From: Oscillibacter sp.
Lineage (GTDB): Bacteria > Bacillota > Clostridia > Oscillospirales > Oscillospiraceae
Assembly: GCA_017547085.1 (NCBI GenBank)
Contig: JAFYQM010000063.1
Location: forward strand, 1 to 34,270
Direction of reading: 5' to 3'
DNA: 34,270 nt
The notes below the pieces were generated by a model that was not told the origin of the DNA, searched no databases, and saw only the letters and a program-made list of their open reading frames with translations. Shown here piece by piece: positions 22,639 through 29,536 of this stretch. The stretch's first letter is position 1. Each line of letters opens with the position of its first letter. The position numbers and the translations under genes were made by a program.

Positions 22639-22654
22639 AGAGTTTTAAATAAGG

Positions 22655-23383
22655 TCAGCGCATCAGAAGTCCGCCGTTTACGTCCACAGTGCTGCCTGTA
22701 ATGTAGCGGGCCCGGTCGGAGGCAAGGAAAGCCACAACTTCTCCAATCTCTTCGGCTGTACCGAGGCGGCCCATAGCGATACCATCGGTGGAGAACTTCA
22801 GATCCTCCGCCATAGCTGTCTGGATAAGCCCGGGCGCCACTGCGTTGACGGTCACATTGTGGGCTCCCCCGCGGTATGCCATACACTTCGTGGCATTGAT
22901 GACGCCTGCTTTAGAGGTGGCATAGTGGATGCCAGCGAATAGACCGCCCCGTTCACCTGCCATAGACGCGATGTTAACCACGCGGCCATAATTTTGCTCA
23001 ATCATATGGGCCATGACCTTCTGCGCCAGAAACACGGTGCCCCGCAGATTGATATCAACCACCTGATCAAACTGTTCTTCTGTGATATCCAAAAAATCAA
23101 CCTGACGGGAAACTCCGGCGTTGTTTACCAGAATATCAATACGGCCAAAGCGGTTCAGAACAAAATCCACAAGTTCCCGGGTCTGATCGGTCTTTGCAAT
23201 ATCGGCAGCAAAGAACGTACAATCTCCGCCTAAAGCCTCTGCCTTGGCACGGGCCGCCTCGGCGTTCCGGGCTACCACGATCACAGTGGCGCCTTCCCGC
23301 ACCAACACATCCGCTATGGCAGAGCCGATCCCCTGAGAGGCACCGGTCACAATGGCAATTTTTTTATCCAACTCTCGATACAC
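22655..23383 (-). CDS. Short-chain dehydrogenase/reductase (FabG-like)
   Basis: 242 residues from a GTG start at 23383 with GAGGAGG 7 bases upstream. Classical SDR: TGASQGIG (13-20) for NAD(P), NNAG (87-90), and the catalytic N112, S140, Y154 and K158 (HYATSKAG), ending with the GSTVDVNGG motif. An Arg at position 39 after the second strand suggests NADP preference, which is weak evidence. The sequence is FabG-like, but its place between a Liv transporter and a GldA-like dehydrogenase argues for a catabolic dehydrogenase acting on an imported alcohol or keto compound rather than for fatty acid synthesis. Confidence 0.93.
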   Translation of the reverse strand: MYRELDKKIAIVTGASQGIGSAIADVLVREGATVIVVARNAEAARAKAEALGGDCTFFAADIAKTDQTRELVDFVLNRFGRIDILVNNAGVSRQVDFLDITEEQFDQVVDINLRGTVFLAQKVMAHMIEQNYGRVVNIASMAGERGGLFAGIHYATSKAGVINATKCMAYRGGAHNVTVNAVAPGLIQTAMAEDLKFSTDGIAMGRLGTAEEIGEVVAFLASDRARYITGSTVDVNGGLLMR

Positions 23384-23420
23384 GAAACAACCTCCTCAAG
23401 AAAGCTGCCCGGCAAATCTG

Positions 23421-24140
23421 TCAGCCGCCCAGATAGCTCTTGCGAACTTCTTCGTTATTGGCCAGGAAGTCACTGGTGCCTTCCAGCGTGATTTCGCCGG
23501 TCTCCAGAACGTAGCCGCGGTGAGAAACCTTCAGTGCCATATTGCAGTTCTGCTCAACCAGCAGCACGGGGATGCCGTCACGGTTGATGTCCTTCACGAT
23601 TTCGAAGATTTCAGCCACAATGATGGGAGCCAGACCCAGAGAGGGCTCGTCCATCATCAGCATCTTCGGCTTACTCATCAGCGCACGGGCGATAGCCAGC
23701 ATCTGCTGTTCGCCACCGGACAACGTACCACCTGCCTGCTTTCTGCGCTCTTCCAGACGGGGGAAACGCTTGAACATCTTCTGCAGATCTTCCTGAATAC
23801 CTGCGGTATCGTTACGCTGGAATGCGCCAATCATCAGGTTTTCCTCAACGCTCAGCTGAGGGAAAATATGACGGCCTTCTAGGCACTGGCACAGGCCTAA
23901 AGACGCGATCTTGTTTGCCTTCATCTTTTGGATAGGCTGTCCCATGAACAGCACTTCGCCGGTCACATGGGCATTATCCAGCAGGCCGGACAGAGAACGC
24001 AGCGTGGTGGTCTTACCGGCTCCGTTAGAACCGACCAGGGTTACGACTTCGCCTTCATCAACATGGAAAGAAACACCTTTCAGTGCATGAATAGGGCCAT
24101 AGCTGCAGTGCAGATCTTTTACTTCCAAAATGGCTGCCAT
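23421..24140 (-). CDS. livF: Branched-chain amino acid-type ABC transporter ATPase LivF
   Basis: 239 residues from ATG 24140 (GGAGGTGA spaced 8 bases; an ATG 9 bases further up overlaps livG and is too close to the ribosome site). LEVKDLHCSYG at the N-terminus, Walker A VGSNGAGKTT, Q-loop region LCQCLEGRHIFPQLSVEENL, signature LSGGEQQML, Walker B MLMMDEPSLGLAPI and the H-loop region VLLVEQN. EGRHIFPQLSVEENL is typical of LivF as opposed to LivG. Pairs with LivG on the cytoplasmic side of the LivHM permease. Confidence 0.95.
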   Translation of the reverse strand: MAAILEVKDLHCSYGPIHALKGVSFHVDEGEVVTLVGSNGAGKTTTLRSLSGLLDNAHVTGEVLFMGQPIQKMKANKIASLGLCQCLEGRHIFPQLSVEENLMIGAFQRNDTAGIQEDLQKMFKRFPRLEERRKQAGGTLSGGEQQMLAIARALMSKPKMLMMDEPSLGLAPIIVAEIFEIVKDINRDGIPVLLVEQNCNMALKVSHRGYVLETGEITLEGTSDFLANNEEVRKSYLGG

Positions 24141-24141
24141 A

Positions 24142-24894
24142 TCATTCACCTCCCAGATATGCGGCGATAACGTCGGGGTTGCTTTGAATTTCTGCAGGCA
24201 GACCCTCGGCGATCTTGGTGCCGAAGTTCAAAACATAAATGTAGTCGGAAATATTCATGACCAACTTCATATCATGCTCGACCAGCAGAACGGTGAAACC
24301 TTTGTCCTTAATGCGCAGAATGGTTTCACTCAGCTCCACCTTTTCGGTGGTATTCATACCTGCGGCAGGCTCGTCCAACAGCAGCAGCTTAGGATCACTT
24401 GCCATGGCACGGATGATCTCCAGCAGACGCTGTTCGCCGTAAGGCAGGCTGCCTGCGGGGGTGTTGCGCTTATGGGTCAGGCCAACGAACTCCATCAGTT
24501 CTTCAGCCTTCTCCAGACAGGCCTTCTCCTCTGCCCGGCTCTTCTTGGTACGCAGAATGCAGTCGGTCAGGCCGTGAGAAATACGGGGGTGCATACCAAC
24601 CAGAACATTGTCCTGAACGCTCATGGACTTGAACAGATTGATATTCTGATATGTACGGGACATACCCATGTGGTTCATCTTAAAGGGCGGGATGCCGTTG
24701 ACTTCCTGTCCATTAAAGAAAACCTTACCTTCAGTAGGTCTGTAGACGCCGCTGATCATATTGAAGGTGGTGGTTTTACCAGCACCGTTGGGACCGATCA
24801 GAGCCGTGATCTGGCCCTCCTTGATGTGCATATTCACGCTGTTGACGGCAACCAGACCGCCAAAGCGGATGGTGGCGTTCTCAGTTCTTAACAT
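24142..24894 (-). CDS. livG: Branched-chain amino acid-type ABC transporter ATPase LivG
   Basis: 250 residues. LRTENATIRFGGLVAVNSVN start, Walker A IGPNGAGKTT, GMSRTYQNINLFKSMSVQDNVLVG (the LivG R-T-F-Q-N motif, here RTYQN), signature LPYGEQRLLEI (the usual LSGGQQ replaced by the LivG-type SYGxQR), Walker B LLLLDEPAAGMNTTE and H-loop LLVEHDM. It ends YLGGE, as LivG proteins do. Overlaps livM by 14 bases. Confidence 0.95.
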   Translation of the reverse strand: MLRTENATIRFGGLVAVNSVNMHIKEGQITALIGPNGAGKTTTFNMISGVYRPTEGKVFFNGQEVNGIPPFKMNHMGMSRTYQNINLFKSMSVQDNVLVGMHPRISHGLTDCILRTKKSRAEEKACLEKAEELMEFVGLTHKRNTPAGSLPYGEQRLLEIIRAMASDPKLLLLDEPAAGMNTTEKVELSETILRIKDKGFTVLLVEHDMKLVMNISDYIYVLNFGTKIAEGLPAEIQSNPDVIAAYLGGE

Positions 24895-25864
24895 CAGCCT
24901 TCGCCTCCTTTTTCATTTTTACCTTTTCAGCGATGCCGGAGATGAAGCTCATGATGCCTCTGGGCATGAACAAGAGAACGATCACGATGAAGCCGCTGTA
25001 AATGATCATCTGATAAGTACCGGTGGCCTGCAGCAGCTCTTTGATGAGGGTAACCACTACGGAGCCAATGACGGGGCCCCACAGAGAACCCAGACCGCCG
25101 AACAGCACCATGGTCAGCAGAGGCACGGACAGTGCTTCCTGCGTGAAGGTCTCAGGGCTGATAAAGCGGATGAAGTGGGCATACAGGGCACCTGCGAAAG
25201 CGGTATAAAATGCGCTGATACCGAATGCCATAACACGATAGCGGGTCACATCGATGCCCATACCGTTTGCGGCGGCAGTATTATCGCGGATAGCAATAAA
25301 AGCGCGGCCAACCTTGGAATGGACGATGCGCTGCTTCACAAACATGAAGACGATGGCGAAAATCAGCAGCATATAGAAGATGGAGATATTCTTGCTCAGC
25401 TTGAAGCCGAACAAAGTCACTGCCGGAATACCGTACAGGCCGGTGAAACCGCTGGTGATGTCGCCGGGAGAGTTGACGATCAGCTGATAGATGATTTCAC
25501 CGAAGCCGATGGTACACAGGGACAGGAAGTGATACTTCAGCTTGGATGCGGGATAAGCCAGAACCACGCCCACGATGGTAGCGATGATTGCTGCGATGAG
25601 CATAGTGATCAGGGGATGCAGGTTCCAGTGCAGACTCATCAGAGCAGAGCCGTAAGCGCCAATGGCATAGAAACCGGCGTGACCCAGAGAAATCTGGCCG
25701 GAATAACCAAACAGAAGATCCAGACCGGAAGTCGCGATGACATACAGCAGCATGAAGTTGATAACAGAGTAAATGTAGTTGCTCTGTACGACCACAGGAG
25801 AGATCGCAATAACCACCAACAGAATTAAGGTTGCAACGGTGGACTTATTAATTTTCTTTTTCAT
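24881..25864 (-). CDS. livM: Branched-chain amino acid-type ABC transporter permease LivM
   Basis: 327 residues from ATG 25864 (GAGGAGG 5 bases upstream). Eight to ten membrane segments; LDLLFGYSGQISLGHAGFYAIGAYGSALM is the diagnostic LivM block, AIRDNTAAANGMGIDVTRYRVMAFGISAFYTAFAGAL the coupling-helix region that contacts the ATPases, and LFGGLGSLWGPVIGS the second conserved repeat. A basic cytoplasmic tail (KVKMKKEAKADVKN) runs into the livG start. Confidence 0.94.
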   Translation of the reverse strand: MKKKINKSTVATLILLVVIAISPVVVQSNYIYSVINFMLLYVIATSGLDLLFGYSGQISLGHAGFYAIGAYGSALMSLHWNLHPLITMLIAAIIATIVGVVLAYPASKLKYHFLSLCTIGFGEIIYQLIVNSPGDITSGFTGLYGIPAVTLFGFKLSKNISIFYMLLIFAIVFMFVKQRIVHSKVGRAFIAIRDNTAAANGMGIDVTRYRVMAFGISAFYTAFAGALYAHFIRFISPETFTQEALSVPLLTMVLFGGLGSLWGPVIGSVVVTLIKELLQATGTYQMIIYSGFIVIVLLFMPRGIMSFISGIAEKVKMKKEAKADVKN

Positions 25865-25880
25865 TATGTCCTCCTCTTTC

Positions 25881-26750
25881 TTAATCCTGCAGCGCGCGCT
25901 CGTTGAACAGGCCGGTGGGTTTGACAAACAGGAACAGCATCAATACAGCAAATGCGATAAAGTCCTTCAAGTCAGAAGAAATATAGCCTGCAACGAAGGT
26001 TTCGATAATGGCGATCAGCAAACCACCCGTAATTGCGCCGTACATATTTCCGTAACCGCCGACAACAGCACTGGAGAATGCGCGCTGGCCCATGGTGGCA
26101 CCAATAGAAATGGACACGCCGTAGACAGGACCGTAGAGCATACCACCGACAGAAGCAACTGCAGCAGCGATGCCCCAGGTAACACCTGTGGTCAACGTTA
26201 CGTCGATGCCGCAAGCCTTTGCAGCCAGAGGATCCTGCGCGGCGCTGCGCATAGCCGTACCGAATTTCGTCTTGTTCATGAAGAAGTGGAGGATGATCAT
26301 GCAGATCCAGGCAACGATGATCACCATCAACTGCTCAGGCTGCACCTGAATTCCGCCAACCCGAACATTGCCGATATTGAAAATGCTGGGGAACTCAATA
26401 CGGGTACTTCCCCAGATCAGCATTGCCAAATTCTTGAAGAAGATAGACAGAGAAATGGTTGCTAAAACAATAAAATAGCCGGTAGACTTCTTGAGAACGT
26501 TACGAATGACCAAACGTTCCAAAAGAATACCCACAATGAACATCACGATGATGGTCAGAATAAACGAAAGAATAAAGGGCAGGCCCATGTAGCGATAGAA
26601 TGTCACGCCCACAAAGGCACCCAGCATGAACAAATCGCCCTGCGAGAAGTTCATCAGACCGGAGGCGCGGTAAATGGTACTGTAACCCAGACCAATCAGA
26701 CCGTACACGCTGCCGATCATTAATGCGCCGATCAATAGTTTAAGAAACAT
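25881..26750 (-). CDS. livH: Branched-chain amino acid-type ABC transporter permease LivH
   Basis: 289 residues with about eight membrane segments. LIGLGYSTIYRASGLMNFSQGDLFMLGAFVG is the LivH signature, AMRSAAQDPLAAKACGIDVTLTTGVTWGIAAAVASVGGMLYG the ATPase-contact region, and VVGGYGNMYGAITGGLLIAIIETF the second. AAGGGAGA lies about 8 bases upstream. Sixteen bases separate it from livM. A long hairpin lies between it and livJ. Confidence 0.94.
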   Translation of the reverse strand: MFLKLLIGALMIGSVYGLIGLGYSTIYRASGLMNFSQGDLFMLGAFVGVTFYRYMGLPFILSFILTIIVMFIVGILLERLVIRNVLKKSTGYFIVLATISLSIFFKNLAMLIWGSTRIEFPSIFNIGNVRVGGIQVQPEQLMVIIVAWICMIILHFFMNKTKFGTAMRSAAQDPLAAKACGIDVTLTTGVTWGIAAAVASVGGMLYGPVYGVSISIGATMGQRAFSSAVVGGYGNMYGAITGGLLIAIIETFVAGYISSDLKDFIAFAVLMLFLFVKPTGLFNERALQD

Positions 26751-26769
26751 AAAGGTTCTCCCTTCCGTT

Positions 26770-26811
26770 TTGACAATGAACCGCCAGCCGTAGCTGGCGG
26801 CTCATTGTCAA
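26770..26811. repeat. Long intercistronic hairpin between livJ and livH
   Basis: TTGACAATGAACCGCCAGC (26770-26788), loop CGTA, GCTGGCGGCTCATTGTCAA (26793-26811): 18 of 19 positions pair. No T-run follows on the minus strand, so it is not a classical terminator. Placed after the binding-protein gene and before the permease genes, it would protect the livJ messenger and lower permease expression. Confidence 0.8.
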
Positions 26812-26822
26812 GAGTTGCTGAA

Positions 26823-28031
26823 TTACTGCTTAGCCATCCAGTCGTCCATCAGGACGTCCTGCATCTCATCGATGATGTACAGACGAGAAGCGGTCAGGCC
26901 TTCGCCAGCGCCGATGGAGAAGTCGAAGGTGCCCTGCAGGCCTTCGTAGACGGTCTCATACATAGCGTCGCGGACAGCGGTGCCATCGATGGAGCCGCCC
27001 TTCTCGGCGGCTGCCTTGTAAATGAACATAGCGTCGTAGCAACGGACTGCGACCTCAGAGGGGCACATCTCGCCGTACTCATCCAGATAATCCTGGAAGA
27101 AGTCAACGATCTCGGGGATACCGGCCTCTTCGGGCTTCTCCTTGGGCATGATGAAGCATGCGCCGTAGACCAGACCGTTAGCGGCTTCGCCGGCAACTGC
27201 CTTGACCTCGGGAGCGCCCAGGGACTGCTCGCCAATGATGTGCTTGTCGAAACCACCGGCACGAGCCTGCTTGACCATTGCGGGCAGGTTATCAGCGGTA
27301 GCGATCATGTACATAGCGTCAGCACCGGCAGCTGCCAGGTTGGCGCACTGTGCGGTCATATCGGAGTCACCGGGCTTCATGGACTCGGAAGCCAGGATCT
27401 CGATGCCGTACTCTTCGCAGATAGCGACCATGTTGTCGTTGCCGTTCTTGCCATACTCGTCCTGGCTGTAGAAGGTGACCAGGGTCTTATAGCCCAGAGC
27501 CTCACAAGCCTGAACGGCTGCCAGAGAGCTGTAATAGGTGTTCAGAGTGGGACGGAACAGATAAGTCCAGCCCTTCTCCAGCCACTGGGGGCTGGTACCG
27601 GTACCCAGCAGGGGAACCTGAGCCTCTTCGACGATATCGCCGCAAGCCTGGATGTTACCGGAGTGCAGAGAACCCACGATGACATCGACTTCGTCGACTT
27701 CCAGCATCTTGTTCACGCTCTTGACAGCTTCCTCGGGGGAGGACTTGTCGTCATAGGAGACAACTTCGATCTGCTTGCCCAGAATACCGCCGGCCTCGTT
27801 GATCTGCTTTGCAGCCAGCTTGACAGCGTTGTTGCCTGCGCTGCCCATGTAAGCGGAGTTACCGGTCAGGGGCTGGAACACGCCAACCTTAATGGTGCCG
27901 CCGGTTGCTTCTGCTTCCTGTTCTGCCTGGGGGGCATCTTCCTTTTCGGGAGCGGGCTCTTCCTTAGCGCCGCAAGCGACCAGGGACAGACCCATGATCA
28001 TTGCCAGAAACAGTGCCAAAAACTTTTTCAT
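26823..28031 (-). CDS. livJ: Branched-chain amino acid-type substrate-binding lipoprotein LivJ
   Basis: 402 residues from ATG 28031 (GAGGAGA 8 bases upstream). Lipoprotein signal FLALFLAMIMGLSLVAC with the lipid-bearing Cys at 20, then an acidic Pro/Glu/Ala linker (AKEEPAPEKEDAPQAEQEAE) and a type I periplasmic-binding fold: IKVGVFQPLTGNSAYMG, AAKQINEAGGILGKQIEVVSYDDKSSPEEAVK, VDVIVGSLHSGNIQACGDI, GTGTSPQW and YDAMFIYKAAAEKGG. Family members bind Leu/Ile/Val but also other amino acids, amides, urea or aromatic acids; ligand contacts are not clear enough to choose. The highly biased codons suggest strong expression. Confidence 0.94.
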   Translation of the reverse strand: MKKFLALFLAMIMGLSLVACGAKEEPAPEKEDAPQAEQEAEATGGTIKVGVFQPLTGNSAYMGSAGNNAVKLAAKQINEAGGILGKQIEVVSYDDKSSPEEAVKSVNKMLEVDEVDVIVGSLHSGNIQACGDIVEEAQVPLLGTGTSPQWLEKGWTYLFRPTLNTYYSSLAAVQACEALGYKTLVTFYSQDEYGKNGNDNMVAICEEYGIEILASESMKPGDSDMTAQCANLAAAGADAMYMIATADNLPAMVKQARAGGFDKHIIGEQSLGAPEVKAVAGEAANGLVYGACFIMPKEKPEEAGIPEIVDFFQDYLDEYGEMCPSEVAVRCYDAMFIYKAAAEKGGSIDGTAVRDAMYETVYEGLQGTFDFSIGAGEGLTASRLYIIDEMQDVLMDDWMAKQ

Positions 28032-28068
28032 TCTTTTTCTCCTCTTTCCAATTTGATTTATAATGAAC

Positions 28069-28082
28069 CGCGGCTTACCGCG
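28069..28082. promoter_or_regulatory. Short inverted repeat upstream of livJ
   Basis: CGCGG-CTTA-CCGCG, 5 bases past the lipoprotein stop codon and about 37 bases before the livJ start. Read on the minus strand a TATAAA (28061-28056) follows 8 bases later with only a poor -35, so the repeat could be an operator or attenuating hairpin at a livJ promoter. It includes part of the ATGAACCGCGG motif repeated elsewhere in the operon. Confidence 0.4.
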
Positions 28083-28087
28083 AAACA

Positions 28088-29155
28088 TTATCCCTTTCCT
28101 TCAGCCGTAAACTGCTGATACTTGTCCGCCGTGATGATCTCACCCAGCGGTAAGAATACAAGCGGGAGGTCTTTCCCCGATTCCAATGCCGCACAGGCTT
28201 CATCCACTGCCTGCCGGCCCATGGAATGATAATCAACAGATACTGCATAGTGCCGTGCCGCGATTTCCGGCAGCTCTTCAAAGATCCGTTTTCCGTTGGC
28301 CTGCAGCCCCACGGACCCAATCAGAAGATTTTCCGGAGGCAGTTCCGCCTCCTGCACATACCGCACGATCGCGTCAACACCGTCATCGTTAAAGGTCACA
28401 AGAACGTACTGCATATCGGGACTTGGCTTTCCGAAATAGTTAGTCAGGGAAAAATACTGGCCTTCCGCATCGGGACTCAGCACCTCCAGCTCCACATAGC
28501 TGTCAGAACTCAGTTCTGGAAAATATTCAAAAAACGTCTCACAGAATCCATTCCTAACGGCTGTTGCACAGGTGATATTACTCATGTTGCAAACAACCAC
28601 AGTAATGGGCTTTTTAATGTCCAGCGCCTTTTCCTTTTGGATGGAGTCCGCCATGCATGACGCGATGGCCGCCCCACTCTCAAAGGCCGAGATCTCAATG
28701 CCGGGGCTTTCCTGACCGGTTTCGTCCCTCAAACGGGAACTGACGGAAAACATCGGGATGTTTGCCGCGTCACACTTGTTCTGGATCAGCGGCCCTACCG
28801 GCTCTGTCAGCAAGGATACCATCATCACATCGGCTGAACGCTCATTGATCTCGTCGATGTAGGTCATCACAACTTGCATACGTCCCCGGGCGTCCACTAC
28901 CGTGCAGGCGATGGACAGTTCCTCGCACCGCTCGCGGATTCCTGCCGCAATATCCTGATATTTCAGCAGAGACATGTCTTCACATAAATAAACAAATCTC
29001 CGCTGCTCTTTTGAGGGCATGTCCGATTCCATTTCGTCGGGAGTAACATCCGGTGTATCAGGGAACTCCCTGCATCCTGCCGCAAGAAACAGCAGACACA
29101 CCGAAAGGAAACATAGCCAAACTCTTCCTGAAAAAATACGCCGAACAAAAATCAT
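28088..29155 (-). CDS. Sugar-binding-like sensor lipoprotein (periplasmic binding protein domain)
   Basis: 355 residues. Signal VWLCFLSVCLLFLAAGC with the lipid-bearing Cys at about 28, a Pro/Asp/Glu-rich linker, then a LacI/RbsB-type binding domain: RRFVYLCEDMSLLKYQDIAAGIRERCEELSIAC, ADVMMVSLLTEPVGPLIQNKCDAANIPMFSV, AIASCMADSIQKE, DMQYVLVTFNDDGVDAIVRY and a final PLGEIITADKYQQF. The D-(D/G)-(V/M)-A-x-G and CD-x-(A/N)-IP-x features are those of sugar-binding type I proteins. It has no matching sugar permease here; it is divergent from a sensor kinase/regulator pair and upstream of livJ on the same strand, so it more likely presents a ligand to the kinase. AAGGAAGG precedes the ATG by about 10 bases. 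Confidence 0.85.
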   Translation of the reverse strand: MIFVRRIFSGRVWLCFLSVCLLFLAAGCREFPDTPDVTPDEMESDMPSKEQRRFVYLCEDMSLLKYQDIAAGIRERCEELSIACTVVDARGRMQVVMTYIDEINERSADVMMVSLLTEPVGPLIQNKCDAANIPMFSVSSRLRDETGQESPGIEISAFESGAAIASCMADSIQKEKALDIKKPITVVVCNMSNITCATAVRNGFCETFFEYFPELSSDSYVELEVLSPDAEGQYFSLTNYFGKPSPDMQYVLVTFNDDGVDAIVRYVQEAELPPENLLIGSVGLQANGKRIFEELPEIAARHYAVSVDYHSMGRQAVDEACAALESGKDLPLVFLPLGEIITADKYQQFTAEGKG

Positions 29156-29181
29156 ATTCCACGTACCTTCCTTTTTTGCAT

Positions 29182-29187
29182 ATTATA
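29182..29187 (-). promoter_or_regulatory. Predicted -10 of the lipoprotein-liv operon
   Basis: TATAAT (perfect match, minus strand), transcript start expected near 29175, 20 bases before the start codon. No convincing -35 at 16-18 bp, so activator dependence is likely. Confidence 0.5.
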
Positions 29188-29431
29188 TCGAGAACCATGA
29201 TTGTCATAGAATGGAGAATTCGCGTAAATAATTTGTAATTTTTTTCCGCAGATAAAAATCGTGCTGGCTTTACTGGTTGTTTTGCATAAATATCAGAAAA
29301 CATTTCGTGGATTTCGGAGAGGTTATTCGCCCCACCACAATGAAATCCATGTATTCTTATTTTTAATTGTTTCTTTCAGAACGTACACAAAAGACGGCAA
29401 AATTGCTGTTTTTTGGCGTAAAACTCTTCTC

Positions 29432-29460
29432 TTGCAAATTTTTACGACAGCTGATACAAT
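29432..29460 (+). promoter_or_regulatory. Predicted promoter of the sensor kinase - regulator operon
   Basis: -35 TTGCAA (29432-29437), 17 bp spacer, -10 TACAAT (29455-29460, 5 of 6). Start expected near 29467, about 70 bases before the coding start. Confidence 0.6.
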
Positions 29461-29536
29461 ATGAAATCAATTCTTATCCCCCCTATATTGTGTGATTTTT
29501 ATGTTTTTTTAGATCTACGGAAGAAGGTGTCCTCCT

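Larger units (their letters stand above)
29156..29536. promoter_or_regulatory. 381 bp A/T-rich divergent control region
   Basis: The longest gene-free stretch in the window, between the sensor lipoprotein (-) and the sensor kinase (+). It holds the minus-strand TATAAT at 29182-29187, an inverted repeat TGGATTTC (29308-29315) / GAAATCCA (29342-29349), and the kinase promoter at 29432-29460. Markedly richer in A/T than the flanking genes. I see no convincing gene, riboswitch or terminator in it. Confidence 0.6.

Noticed and set aside
26770-26811. livJ-livH hairpin as a rho-independent terminator
   Set aside because: No T-run follows on the transcribed strand and the liv genes downstream need read-through.
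26805-28118. Long open frame on the plus strand opposite livJ (about 437 codons)
   Set aside because: It is the mirror of a codon-biased GC-rich gene. Its translation is low-complexity Leu/Val/Asp/His sequence with no recognisable domain or ribosome site, while the minus strand encodes a complete LivJ.
29261-29464. 67-codon frame in the divergent control region
   Set aside because: GTG start without a ribosome site, and it runs through the predicted kinase promoter (29432-29460).
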